From positions 186,001 through 250,000 of the forward strand of contig JAHLWZ010000222.1 in NCBI GenBank assembly GCA_020536535.1: DNA of 64,000 nucleotides, given 5' to 3'. Positions 13,745-28,696 of the stretch are shown in pieces (the stretch's first letter is position 1; every line of letters starts with the position of its first letter). Under the pieces are notes generated by a model. The model was given only the letters and a program-made list of their open reading frames with translations. It was not told the origin of the DNA and ran no database searches. This stretch comes from Pelomyxa schiedti. Taxonomy: Eukaryota > Evosea > Pelobiontida > Pelomyxidae. The position numbers were made by a program, and so were the translations under genes.

Positions 13745-13946
13745 CCTCATAAGGCCTTTGTAAGATTTTTTACAAGTTCAAATTTTTTTTGATTGTCAAC
13801 GCGAACAAAGATACAGCACAAGATTTGGTGTTGCCACAGTGTGGTTTTTGGGTTTGCAAGTCTGTTGAGGGCAGTAGTTATTTTCTGGGGAATGAAAATT
13901 CTCTGCCAAGTGGAGACACAAGAGAATGAATAGAAATTTTTTTGAG

Positions 13947-18714
<4,768 letters not shown>

Positions 18715-18941
18715 GAACTTCGTGTTTGATGGGCGATTGTAAATTTCATCTTTAAAACAATGTTAAATGGGTTTTCTCTTCACAAGTTCTGTGGTTCCAC
18801 AGTGTGGCGGGTGGCTGGAACTCCATCTGTCAGAAGTGAGACTTTGAGAGTTCTCCAATTGCAGAGCTTTGGCCGAAAAGGAAAGGCAAGGATCAGTTTG
18901 GCTCTCTTTTGTTTGACTGTTTTTGAAATCCCGAGATTGTG

Positions 18942-20367
18942 TTAGGGCAGTTGCAAGTTGGACTTATCGAGTGTGAGGAAATAGGGGTGTTTAAGGGCCA
19001 CTCGGGCAGAAATTCGCCGCTCCGGCTGGTAGACAAGCATTGACTGAAGGGAGGTTAGTATACCAAACTTGTGTTGAGAGGTTCTACCTCCAGAAGGTTA
19101 ACTGCCGCAGGTTCGGCATTTGGAAAGACAGAAGAAAATGCAAGAGGTGGCCAAACAGGGAAGGAAACCTTGAAATCTGGAAGGTGACTTACACCAGGCC
19201 ACACACGCTCATTTGGGGTGCCAAGTAGCCTTGGATAAATTAGTGTTGTGAGTGAACCGGCATTACCTAAAAATCTGAAAGAGTTGATCAATCTCGGAGT
19301 CACCAGGGAATAGTGGTTGCTTCACAAGTAGTTCAGCAAATATCACACCTGTAGAGGGTGAGGTGAAAGTTTATTCTTCCCACCCAACCTGTGGACCAGA
19401 TGTCAACACTTGTACCGTAGTTTTGACTTCCCAGCAGAATTTCCGGTGCTCTGCGTGCTGTTACAATTCAAGACTTACAGAATTGGAGCACACCTGTACC
19501 ATAGAGTAATAACCTAAGAAGAAAGTTAAGAGACAATAAGGTAAGAAATGACATTTATACCTCATGTGTGTAAGCACGAAGAGGAATCCCAAATGCTCTG
19601 TACAGACTAAGGTTGGAAAATCACATGGCAATGTACCGCGCCAATCCAAAGTCTGCAAGTTTCAAGTTTCCAGCTCGGTCTATGAGTAAATTCTGTGGTT
19701 TCAGATCTCTGAAAAATCAGTTTATTAGGACTACTACTAAAGTCTACCTGTGAATGATTCGGTGGGAGTGACAGTAGTCAAGGCCGAGTAGAATTTGAAA
19801 AAGATAACTCTTCAATATGTTCAAAAAAAAAAAAGAAAAGGGAACAGGTACCTTAACTAGAGAGCCAGACACGACTTTTGAAGTGGATTCCATGTATTTT
19901 TTCAAGTCCTGGTCCAAGAACTCAAACACCAGATACAGCTTATTATTGCCACTTACCACATCACGCAAACTGTAAGTGCAGGGTGATTAAAAGAAGTGAC
20001 TGGAAACATTGAAGGCATACGTAACAATGTTGGGATGTCTGAGATCTCTCAAAAGTGCTATCTCTCGAATGGCAGTACTTGGAACACCTTCTTCATCTGC
20101 AGGATCCATTCTGATTTTCTTCATAGCTACGAACTCTCCTGTTTGCCTGTCTATTGCCTGCACATTTTTTGTTTAGTTAGGGGATTTTCAGAGTCATTTG
20201 CGCCAACAGTAGCACACAACCTTGAATACTATACCGTACGTTCCTTCCCCAAGTTTTTCCTCCTTTTGGTACCTCGTCATTGACTCCTCTCCATATTCGT
20301 GTGTTGTTGTATCCTCAGAAGTGAACGTTGTTTCGGCGGAGTTACGAGACGCATGTGACGTGGACAT
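18942..20367 (-). CDS. CDK1: Cyclin-dependent kinase 1 (cdc2/CDK1, PSTAIRE type)
   Basis: ATG 20367 opens a roughly 30-residue Ser/Thr-rich leader, longer than in animal or yeast CDK1. The kinase domain follows: glycine loop [10 protein letters not shown] (with the inhibitory Thr-Tyr pair), catalytic Lys in [10 protein letters not shown], and the cyclin-binding helix [15 protein letters not shown]. The hinge reads [15 protein letters not shown], the catalytic loop [12 protein letters not shown], and then LADFGLAR. The T-loop is [18 protein letters not shown], and the C-lobe includes DIWSTGCIFAELL and [20 protein letters not shown]. The stop is at 18942. The perfect PSTAIRE and 'T-loop YTHEVxTLWYRAPE' place it in the CDK1/2 group. 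As the master cell-cycle kinase it would need a cyclin, and none is present here. About seven short introns interrupt it. Confidence 0.92.
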
Positions 20368-20616
20368 CTCTGCACGAGATCAGGCTTCTCCCCAAACCAG
20401 GATGTGGTTGTCACACAGAGACGAAATGGTCGCTTGTATGCGCTAGATGACTTTTTTTTCTTTTTTTTAATCTTTTGAATGTATTCCCATGGCTGCTCGT
20501 GGCATGTGAGCAGGGGAATTGATGCGCCATCTTGATCGGGCCTCCACCGTTACTTGAAAGCTTCTTCCGAGATCTTGAATTTTGCAAACTGCAAGAGATC
20601 TCTTTTTACGTACGCA

Positions 20617-22157
20617 ATGTCGTCATCAAAGAGACCAATGGGTGGTGACGCGGTCAGTACAACACAGAGTGAACGTGAATTGGAGTGGTTGTCAGAGTGC
20701 GCGTTGGCGTTTTCTCGACCCGAGAGATCGCGTTGGAGTGCTGGGGAAATCACAAAGGTACCAGGCGAGGAGCGTTGTGCTTTGCAAAGGAGCAATTTTG
20801 ATTTGGCCACTTTGGGTTGATGAGGATTTTCGAATTCAATTCTCGAAGTCGGCAGTAAATCGAACGTCACGTTAACAGGTCGCCCTGTGCTGCGCCTTTG
20901 TGCTACCTGTAAGAGCTATTTTGCTTCTAGTTCTGCTGTTTGTATCTTGTGCAGTTGTCAAGATTGTCTCGTGGGCATCAAATTCCAGAAGGACTGTTGC
21001 CTGGTGCATGCGAGTATTCTCCTTGCTCTTCCTATGGTTATTTGGCTTCATGAATGTAAAGACCACCACGGCCAAGTCCAAGGTGTGCCTGTTGCACACA
21101 ATACCCTCTCCTCCAACCACAAAATAATTGCCACAGGTACCTAAAGAGGATGAATCCTCAGACTCAAGAGTGTTTGTGTGCAATCATTTGAGCTGGGTAG
21201 ACGTTCTATTGCTTTGGGCAACTGCAGATGTAACACCGGGATTTGTTGCTGAGGTATCTTGCACTAAGTAATTCCTACAAAACCCACTGATCACAGGCTC
21301 GCATCCGCAGATTGCCTGTGTTTGGTACACTTGGAGATGTGATGGATTGTGTGTGGGTGGACCGTCATTGTAGTGCTCCTTCTGGAATGGCAGGCATGCT
21401 AACACAGCGTGTCAACAAACCAGGCATGCTGCTGTTAATCCCCCCTCTTTGTGTTTGCTTTATTTATTTTTTTAACCAATCCTCTCAGATACACCCCCTT
21501 TGGTAAGAACAAATTAAATATGCATTGGCCCATTCATTCTTACTCTTTTGAGGTAGTGTTTCCTGAAGGAACATCAACCAATGGAAGATGTTTATGTATG
21601 TTCTCCTTAAATTGTTGAACCATTAAATTACCACGAATGTAGTGGCGTTTAAGACGGGAGTTTTTGTAAGTGCCCTACCGGTCAAGCCCGTTCTCATTAG
21701 GTGTGTTCTGGTCCTCCGTTTTAATATGCACTCATCTGGACTTAATGGGGCAGATATCCCTTTTCACACTACAGCCCCTGTTGGTGTACAACACCTGTCT
21801 GGCTCCATGTCTTGTGCCTTCTCACTCAGCCTGTAAATCACGTCGAGGTAAACGTACAACACATTAACCATTGCTCTAACATTTATTCAGGTGGAATACC
21901 TTTCAACATACATTCCATGTGAGGCCGAGAAGCAAGACCCAGCGCTGTTTGCCACAAACGTGCAACGTCTAATGGCTACTGCACTCAATGTGCCCATTGT
22001 CCATAAGACGTTCCAAGATAAAGTGAGGCACACTAAAGCTTCTAGTTCCTGTGTTGCTAATAGCCTTTCAGGAGAAGTATCAATCCTATCATCAGTGAGA
22101 GGTAAAATTCAAAAGAACAACGCGGTTTTTTTCTTTTTTTCTTTTTCCCTCGTTTGA
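20617..22157 (+). CDS. Lysophospholipid acyltransferase (LPCAT/LPEAT-like, LPLAT superfamily)
   Basis: ATG 20617. After a polar N-terminus, a hydrophobic segment (LPVRAILLLVLLFVSCAVV) and a second one (MRVFSLLFLWLFGFM) anchor the protein, probably in the ER membrane. The acyltransferase motifs are in order: motif I VCNHLSWVD (NHxSxxD, catalytic His-Asp), motif II LPVFGTLGDVMDCVWVDR, motif III VVFPEGTSTNGR, and motif IV TGVFVSALPVKPVLI. The C-terminal part has EYLSTYIPCEAEKQDPALFA and RLMATALNVP, as in plant LPEAT and animal LPCAT. The reaction is acyl transfer from acyl-CoA to a lysophospholipid; head-group preference cannot be read from the sequence. Exon structure between 21700 and 21890 is not fully resolved. 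The stop at 22157 lies only 65 bp before the next start codon. Confidence 0.8.
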
Positions 22158-22222
22158 CGATCGGATCTCTGAATCTTATCGGAATAAATCGCCCACTTTT
22201 CGGCGGTCAAAGAAAGGACAAA

Positions 22223-23497
22223 ATGTCGAACGGGGGAGTCGCCGTAGCGACACAAGGCGGCCACCAGGCAGCACAGCTAGAGAAGCACATAGCCACGATC
22301 GACGACATCCTCACCGCGTGCCTGCTCCACGTCTCCTCGGCGTGCGCCTCGTGCGGGGTGCGCACGCCCGCGCCGCTGCAGGACGCGATCGGCTCGGCGC
22401 TCGCCAACGTGGACACGGCGGTGCCCCCGGGGTCGCCGCCGGCCTGCAACACGACGCCGATCACGCGGGCCAAGATGGTGCTGCAGCGGGCGCGCCAGTT
22501 CGCCGACGCGATGCAGGAGCTGCCGCAGGCGTCGCCGTCGTTCGGCGCCGCGGCGGCGCGCGCCAAGCCCCAGCGGCGGCTGGACGAGGTCGCGGCGCTG
22601 GAGCAGGAGGCGGCCAGGCTGGACGCGACGATCGCCGAGACCAAGGCCAAGTGCCTGGAGCTGCACCGGACGCTGGCCGATACGCACGCGAGGCTCGGCG
22701 AGCAGTCGGGCGCGGGGGGCTCGGCGCCGCCCGGGGGCCTCGTGGCGTCGGGGGGCCCGGGGCTCGCCGTGGGGCTGCACGCCCGCTCCGAGTGCTCGCC
22801 GTCCCCGACGAGGAACCTCGAGGGGGGCGTGAGGACCAGCACGCCGCCCAACTCTCTGCCTCCTGTGACGAAGGCCAGGTCCTTGTCTTCTCCAAGTCTT
22901 CCTAAAGAGGGGCTGATAAAAGAAGGCGTCGTGGAAGAGCAACCTGCCGTATGGTTTCATCAATCTCTGTCTATTTTTTTTTTCTTTTTAACACCACTGT
23001 TGCTAAAATTCCAACTTCTTTGCTATATAATTATATTAGGCACAAGTTTAAACATGGCCACTTACTATTCACCCAGACAGAGACCGTGGAGCCAACTCCA
23101 ATCTCTCAGCAACAAGATATCGCGCGAGATCCCACACCTGACGCTGTTGACGTTGACACTGTTGCAACTGATACACAACAGGAGCATACACTGGCATTGA
23201 TCCACACTGCTGCCATGGTAATACAACTGATTAGTGTATTGAGAGTGGTGTTCTGACCATTTTTCCTTCCCGCAGTTGCTTGAAGAAATCATGGAAGATG
23301 GGCGCAAGATCAAGATCCTTGATGTAATGCAGCACATTGACGATGATCTGGTACTCTCCTCTCGTTACTACTCGATGATGTTTTGACAGTTGATAGCAGC
23401 AGAAGAGCCACAAGACACCGGCATTTATGAAAATATTCGATTCTTGAGAGAAGTAGCCAGCAACACCACTGGCGTCGGGAATTCCTGTTTCTTTTAG
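22223..23497 (+). CDS. Hypothetical helical protein with very GC-rich first exon
   Basis: I do not recognise this protein. ATG 22223 begins MSNGGVAVATQ. Residues about 18-170 are strongly helical with heptad-like leucines (QLEKHIATIDDILTACLLHV, then LEQEAARLDATIAETKAKCL). A Gly/Pro/Ser-rich linker follows. Later exons read TETVEPTPISQQQDIARDP, then LLEEIMEDGRKIKILDVMQ and EPQDTGIYENIRFLREVASN, with a stop at 23497. The first exon (about 22250-22850) is markedly richer in G and C than the flanks. The helix content would suit a subunit of a larger assembly, but I cannot assign one. It sits head-to-tail between the acyltransferase and the DUF1764 gene, with gaps of 65 and 46 bp. Confidence 0.6.
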
Positions 23498-23543
23498 AAT
23501 TAACATAGAATAGTTTTTACTTCTTCCCTTTTAAATGAAATGA

Positions 23544-24439
23544 ATGGTATCCTCCTTGCCATTTCAGTCAACCATCACTTCTTGGAAGACGAAACATCCA
23601 AAAAAAACAAAAGAATCGGTATTAAAATTAACAGGCGCCGAGATGCAACGGGGTATTGATCGCGACCATTATTCGTTGACGTAAACAACCACTTATTCCG
23701 GTGCCCTTCCAGCACTTAATAGCAGAAAGAAACTCCTCAAACTCAATGTCACGTGTGCTCCAGCGCCGGCAGCTAATTCTGCGCCTAAATCAACCACAAC
23801 CAATGCCACAACGGACCAACGACCACCACCCAAAAAAGCGATCAAAAAACCTGCCAAAATGAATGCGCCTTCTGCATCCAGCACCACACCGACAACAACT
23901 TCAAGTGGAAGTGCGAGTGCCATACCACCAAAACCAGTGAACAAGAGAAAAGAAAGACAAAAGGAAAAAAGGAAGAACGCCAAAATGGCGGCGGCCAAGG
24001 TCAACGCACCCGCACTTGCAGCGGTCTCAAAGGCTGCGGACACAAAGTCGGCTGAGGAGGAGATTTTTGCGATATTCTCTGCTGGGAAGCAGGAGAAGAA
24101 GAGACTGGAGGAAGAAAAAAAAGTTCAGGAGGAGCAAGAACAAGAGGAGAAAAGGAAAAAGCAAAGGGCCACGAGGCGAAGTTCTGCCGGACCAAGAACT
24201 ACCTTCGATGATCTCAATGAGGGAGAATCGACGAGAAAAGTTACATCTGATGGAATGAAGATATACACACCGGAAGAACTTGGACTTGGAAAAGGAGGAG
24301 GTACGAATCGCGTATTAATATTGGTACTATAGAAATGTGGGTGGCAGTGGAGATCATGTGTACAACATATTTGTATTTATTTACACTCTTTGAATTAGAT
24401 ACCCCGCTATGCCCCTTTGATTGCGATTGCTGCTTCTGA
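23544..24439 (+). CDS. DUF1764-family protein
   Basis: ATG 23544 gives MVSSLPFQSTITSWKTK. A small intron (about 23680-23718) leads to RKKLLKLNVTCAP and a Lys/Ala/Thr-rich stretch. The conserved block follows: SAEEEIFAIFSAGKQEKKR, a charged coil, then SDGMKIYTPEELGLGKGG. The last exon, after an intron starting at 24301, reads DTPLCPFDCDCCF with a stop at 24439. The order 'EIxxIF...KK...DGxxIYxxEELxxGxGGxTPLCPFDCDCCF' is the DUF1764 signature found across eukaryotes. The invariant cysteines at the very C-terminus suggest metal binding, but no biochemical role is established to my knowledge. The lysine-rich middle suggests a nuclear or nucleolar protein. Confidence 0.8.
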
Positions 24440-24524
24440 TGAGAACCAAAATCTGATTTTGTCTTTAAAAAAAAAATTACACATAGCATGCCTACCAATA
24501 CCTTTTTATGACTCCTTTATGAGT

Positions 24525-26084
24525 TCAGTGAGAATGTTTGTTGAAGAAGTCCAGTATTTGCGTAGCTCTCACAGGGTCTGTTATTTGCACATGTAATTGA
24601 GCAGCCACATTTTCCTTCACCCACTTTTTTGGGAAGCCATGAGCATCACCCTTTACTCTTTTTGTAAATGGGGGTCCTATCTGCAAGACCAGGCATTGTT
24701 GTATTTGTTCATCAAGTGCCACGTAACTAACCATGTTATCAGTTGAAACAGTAAAACCCAAGTAGTGAACTCACAAGGTCAGGAAATCCATCGAGAGTGG
24801 CTGCTCACAAACCAGAAGGAACACTGAAATGTTGTGAGTGTAAATGTAACAAACCACGGTTGTTCTGAAAAAAACGGGAGCTGATAAATACACACAGTCT
24901 TGGTCCTTTGATTTTGCATTTAGAAAATTGCTGAATGCAGCATCAGCATGCTTTGTGAAAGCGGCAATACCCTCACTGTGGTGGTGATAAACAAAGACAT
25001 GGGTGAATTCCTGCTTTTCCCGCAGGCCGTCAAAAGCATCAGCATATGTCTGGAACAATTCTGGGTCATTGCACTCAAGTAGATACCAGCCTCCACGTTG
25101 TATCTGTACATGTGATAGAGACTGTGGCAGTCCCTGTGTTTGCGAAGCATCAGTGTGGAGTTCTTCTGGGGGTGAGGATGTAGTGCCTGAACAAGTCGTT
25201 GTTGTAGTTGCTGTTGTAGTGGATATAGGTGTGGTGTTGGTGGTTGAACTCTGAGTGAAAATTGATGTGGGTGGTGAGCTGCCAGTTACAAGGTCGTCAT
25301 TGCCTACAATAATAGGAGCTTCCTGAGATAAATACTTTGGCTTGGCCGACTGTGGAGGTGGAGCAGGGCGCATACAGCGGCTCTGTACTGCAACTGACAT
25401 CGACAGTGCTTGCGTTTGTGGTTGTGGTTGTGACTGTGTTTGCGGCTGTGGTTGTGGTTGTGACATTGATAGCTGTGCCTGTGGTTGTTGTTGCGGTTGT
25501 TGTTGCGGTTGTGATTGTGATATAGATTGTGACTGTGGCTGCGAGTGCATTTCAGTGAAGGGGAGGGAAAGGGACTGAGCGTGGGCGTGGGAATAGGGGG
25601 AAGACAAACAAGCAGGAGGGGAAGTAGAAGCGGCGGAGGGGGAGTTGGAAGGAGAAGGGGGCTTGGGCGTGGCCGGCGGCGTGGGGGTGAACAGGTGGGA
25701 GGACGCCGTCGTGACCTGCTCGCACGACACGTAGCGGTGGTGCCGCCGGGCGTCGGGCCCCACGCTGGGGCACGGGCACGACGCGCCCCCGACGCTCGCC
25801 AGCTCCCCGCACACCAGCACCGACACCACCCTGCTGTCCTGCCCCGGCTCCGGCTGCTGCTGCTGGTTCTGCTGGTGCGCCCCCGTGTCGCCCCCGCTGC
25901 TGGTTGCGGTGGCGGCTGTGGGTTTGACGGCGGCGGCGGCTCCGGGGAGTCCCAGGGGGCGGGTGGCGCGGGGAGCGGGGGCCGGGGCGGGCTTTGGGGC
26001 GCTGGCCAGGGCGAGGGTCTGCGGCTGGGGCTGGGGCTGGGGCATGCCTTGGATCACAGGGAGCTCGTTGGTGCGCGACGTCAT
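24525..26084 (-). CDS. Pro/Gln-rich hypothetical protein
   Basis: I do not recognise the family. ATG 26084 (MTSRTNELPVIQGMP) opens a long low-complexity region with PQ repeats, a Cys/His-containing patch (GASCPCPSV, then RRHHRYVSCEQ), Ser/Pro stretches and poly-Thr. A compact segment follows: GGWYLLECNDPELFQTYADA, then FTHVFVYHHHSEGIAAFTKH and ADAAFSNFLNAKSKDQDCVY. After one or two introns the last exon reads YVALDEQIQQCLVLQIGPPF, then AAQLHVQITDPVRATQILDF, and ends FNKHSH at 24525. The globular C-terminal half (about 25150-24525) may carry the function. The 5' end of the gene is very GC-rich, and the PQ style resembles the MCM9 tail. Confidence 0.6.
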
Positions 26085-26222
26085 CGGTAGCCAAGCGCCG
26101 TTTGTGAAACTTTGCCAAACGAAGGGTCAAAGTGATGAAATTAGCCGGCATCATTTTGTTTTTTTTCGTTGGTTTTTTGCGAAGGAAGTGGTTGGTAAAG
26201 TTAGACGCGTTTAGGATCTCCA

Positions 26223-28571
26223 CTACATAGAGAGCCATGCAATCAGAGGCAGTCGTTCCTTGCCGGCGAGATGGTTGTTGATCCACGCTGAAACCGGCAT
26301 TTCAGCAGGTACAACCTTGGTCCCTGCTATCTGAAGAAGCCATAGGGTTGTCTCCAGAGCGCCCTGCTGTGCGGCGCGTTGTATCAGATGGTTAATAGGT
26401 TTATCACCAGAGAATGGCGGTTCAGTGGACCGGGTCAGCAGCCAGTTCTTGAGCTGAAAGTGACTCACAACCCACTGCGCGGCTTCTAGCCTGTCATCCA
26501 TGATGACCAGGGTTTCAAGAATCTTTAATACAGCTGATTTAGATTTCGCTTCCTGTGAGGCATCAATGGCGGGTAGATCTCCGTATATCTGGATAAAGGC
26601 CTGAAGGCCGGAGAGGGAACGGGTGCTGTAGTCTGAAATTAGGTACCAAAAAAGTTCCGGTTGTGGTGGTAAGGACAAGGATTGAGCACCGAAGGTGGAT
26701 AGCACCCATATTGCTCCCTCTGTACAACTCCTTGAGAGGCAGACTCTTACAATACTTCGTACTTCTTCCGGGCTGAATGATGGTGTTCCAAATTTCTTGG
26801 CGGCCCACTTCCATGTGGGAAGAGTGTCGGATGAAAGGTGGATCTTCAGGTTACGAGAGTTGATAATAATAACTCCTCCACGTGAAGCTAGATACTTTGC
26901 TGCTTTTAGATTCCCTTGGTTGATACAGTCTGTGAGTAACTGTGAGATATTCTGAGTGAAGGAGGGAGATGTTGGAGCAAGAAGATTATCAATGGCCCAC
27001 TCGATGTCTTCTGCACTCATAGCAAAGCAGCTATTAAAAAGTTCCGTGGCGTGTTCCGAGCCTTTTTCTGGAACTCTAAACTGCATGTTGATCCATCTAA
27101 CGATGTTGCCGTTGCCTGATTTACATGCCTCCAGTTGGATACTTTGTAGAATATCTTTGTCTGTAACAGAAAACCTATTTATGAGCCATTGCAAAGATGG
27201 GAGGTTTCCGATTGCGGCACAGCATTTTAGATTTGCTAGAGTAACAACACTATCATGGCGGAGCGAAAGTATCAGTTCAATTATTTCAGTATTTCCTGTG
27301 TGACTTGCTCTGAGAAGGGAGTCCTGCAGAGCCCAATGAGAAAAGCCTTCTGCACAAACATCGATGACGTATCGGACAACTTGAACGTTTCCGGAAGAAC
27401 AAGCCGCTAGAAGTGCTTTATTGTTGACGAAAACTTCGTTAAGTGAGCTAGTCAAAAGTGCACGGACTACACCCAGGTTTCCACTTGCACAAGCACCAAC
27501 TACTGCATAAATGATATTTTGCTGTAATAGGTGCGGCAATGGATGTTCATGTAGATATGATTGCACAAACTCTGGGTTGTTATGCATTGCTACTAATTGC
27601 AGTTCTTCTGGTTCAAGATAAGGCACATGGAAAAGAGAAGAAACCCAGCTTACCAGCTGATCATTTGAACTTGTTAGGCTGGCTCTGTTTAATCGCCCTC
27701 TTAGAGATGGTGTTGGCATACCAACACAGCCTGCGTTTGCCGCAAGCCACTTACACAAATATAGGTAGCCCCCTTCACAGGCGCCTATTAGGGCATCCCA
27801 GTCGCAGCAAGACAGGTCATCTCCAGTTAGTTTGAATGCTGCAGCAAGCCACTTTGCCGTAGGCAAATGTCCTCCTGCACAGCACCACCTTAGGCAGGCA
27901 CACATTCCACTGCGAGCATTATCAATCGACAATGCAAAGGAAACCTTGGCCCACATGGCAAACAAAAGGTGTCCACCTTGGCAGCACAGTTGCAGTACGC
28001 GATCTTTCAATAATTTGGAGCAGACCACACCCCAATTATAGTGGGAATCAGGGACCACAGCAGTAGGAGCCAGCAGGAAGGGAACGTGATTGGTACTAGT
28101 ACATAATTGTAGGGACCTGACTATCCATCGTGCCAGTCTGAGAGACCCACAACTGGATGCCACACACAAAACAGCACATGGATCCTGAAGAACCTCCACC
28201 AGGTACTGACCGCACTTTGCTGTAAGTTCTGGCCATACTTCAGCTATAATACACAGTGCACGGTAATACTGGAACTCTGATGATTCTTTCCATTTCCTAT
28301 CGAAACAAGCATTGAAAAAGACAACACCTCATGTAGTTACTTTCTCGATAAGAGCATGAAACCCAGAAAAAAAAAAAATCCCATAGAGACCAACAGCTCA
28401 CTTGAGTTTAGCAAAAAGTCGCCGGTGTATATCGGAGTTGTGAGCTATGAACCGCCAAAAGACACAGTCCTCAGCGTCAGGGTCCAACTGAAAATACTTG
28501 GGCGTCACAACTCCCCACACCACTTGCTCAATTACGCCACTTGCACAACAACTCCGGCTAACACTTGCCAT
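26223..28571 (-). CDS. Ankyrin-like repeat protein (first of two)
   Basis: Exon 1 (ATG 28571, MASVSRSCCASGVIEQ) and a second exon beginning about 28308 (CFDRKWKESSEFQYYRAL) precede a single long exon. That exon holds about 15 divergent repeats of roughly 35-40 residues, such as GGHLPTAKWLAAAFKLTGDD, EGGYLYLCKWLAANAGC, SGNVQVVRYVIDVC and SGNGNIVRWINMQFRV. The 'G(N/H)Lxx(A/V)(K/R)W(L/I)' core fits degenerate ankyrin repeats as found in large amoeba and virus families. The stop is at 26223. Such proteins are usually protein-binding scaffolds; the partner is unknown. A second, related gene lies at 32198-34715 on the same strand. Confidence 0.7.
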
Positions 28572-28696
28572 GGTTTTTGGAGAAAGAGCAAAGGAGGTCG
28601 AAGAATGGAAACAAAGTTTGTTTTTTTTCTTGTTTGGATGCGTTTTTAGAATCTAGAGCTCCCAAATAATGATACCTCTTGTGTCGGTTTACTTGC

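Noticed and set aside
22207-22963. Three long minus- or alternate-frame ORFs over the GC-rich exon
   Set aside because: High G+C removes stop codons from all frames. The plus frame with MSNGGVAVATQ alone joins correctly to later exons.
25545-26090. Plus-strand Gly/Arg-rich ORF
   Set aside because: It is antisense to the Pro/Gln-rich protein; composition is an artefact of G+C-rich low-complexity sequence.
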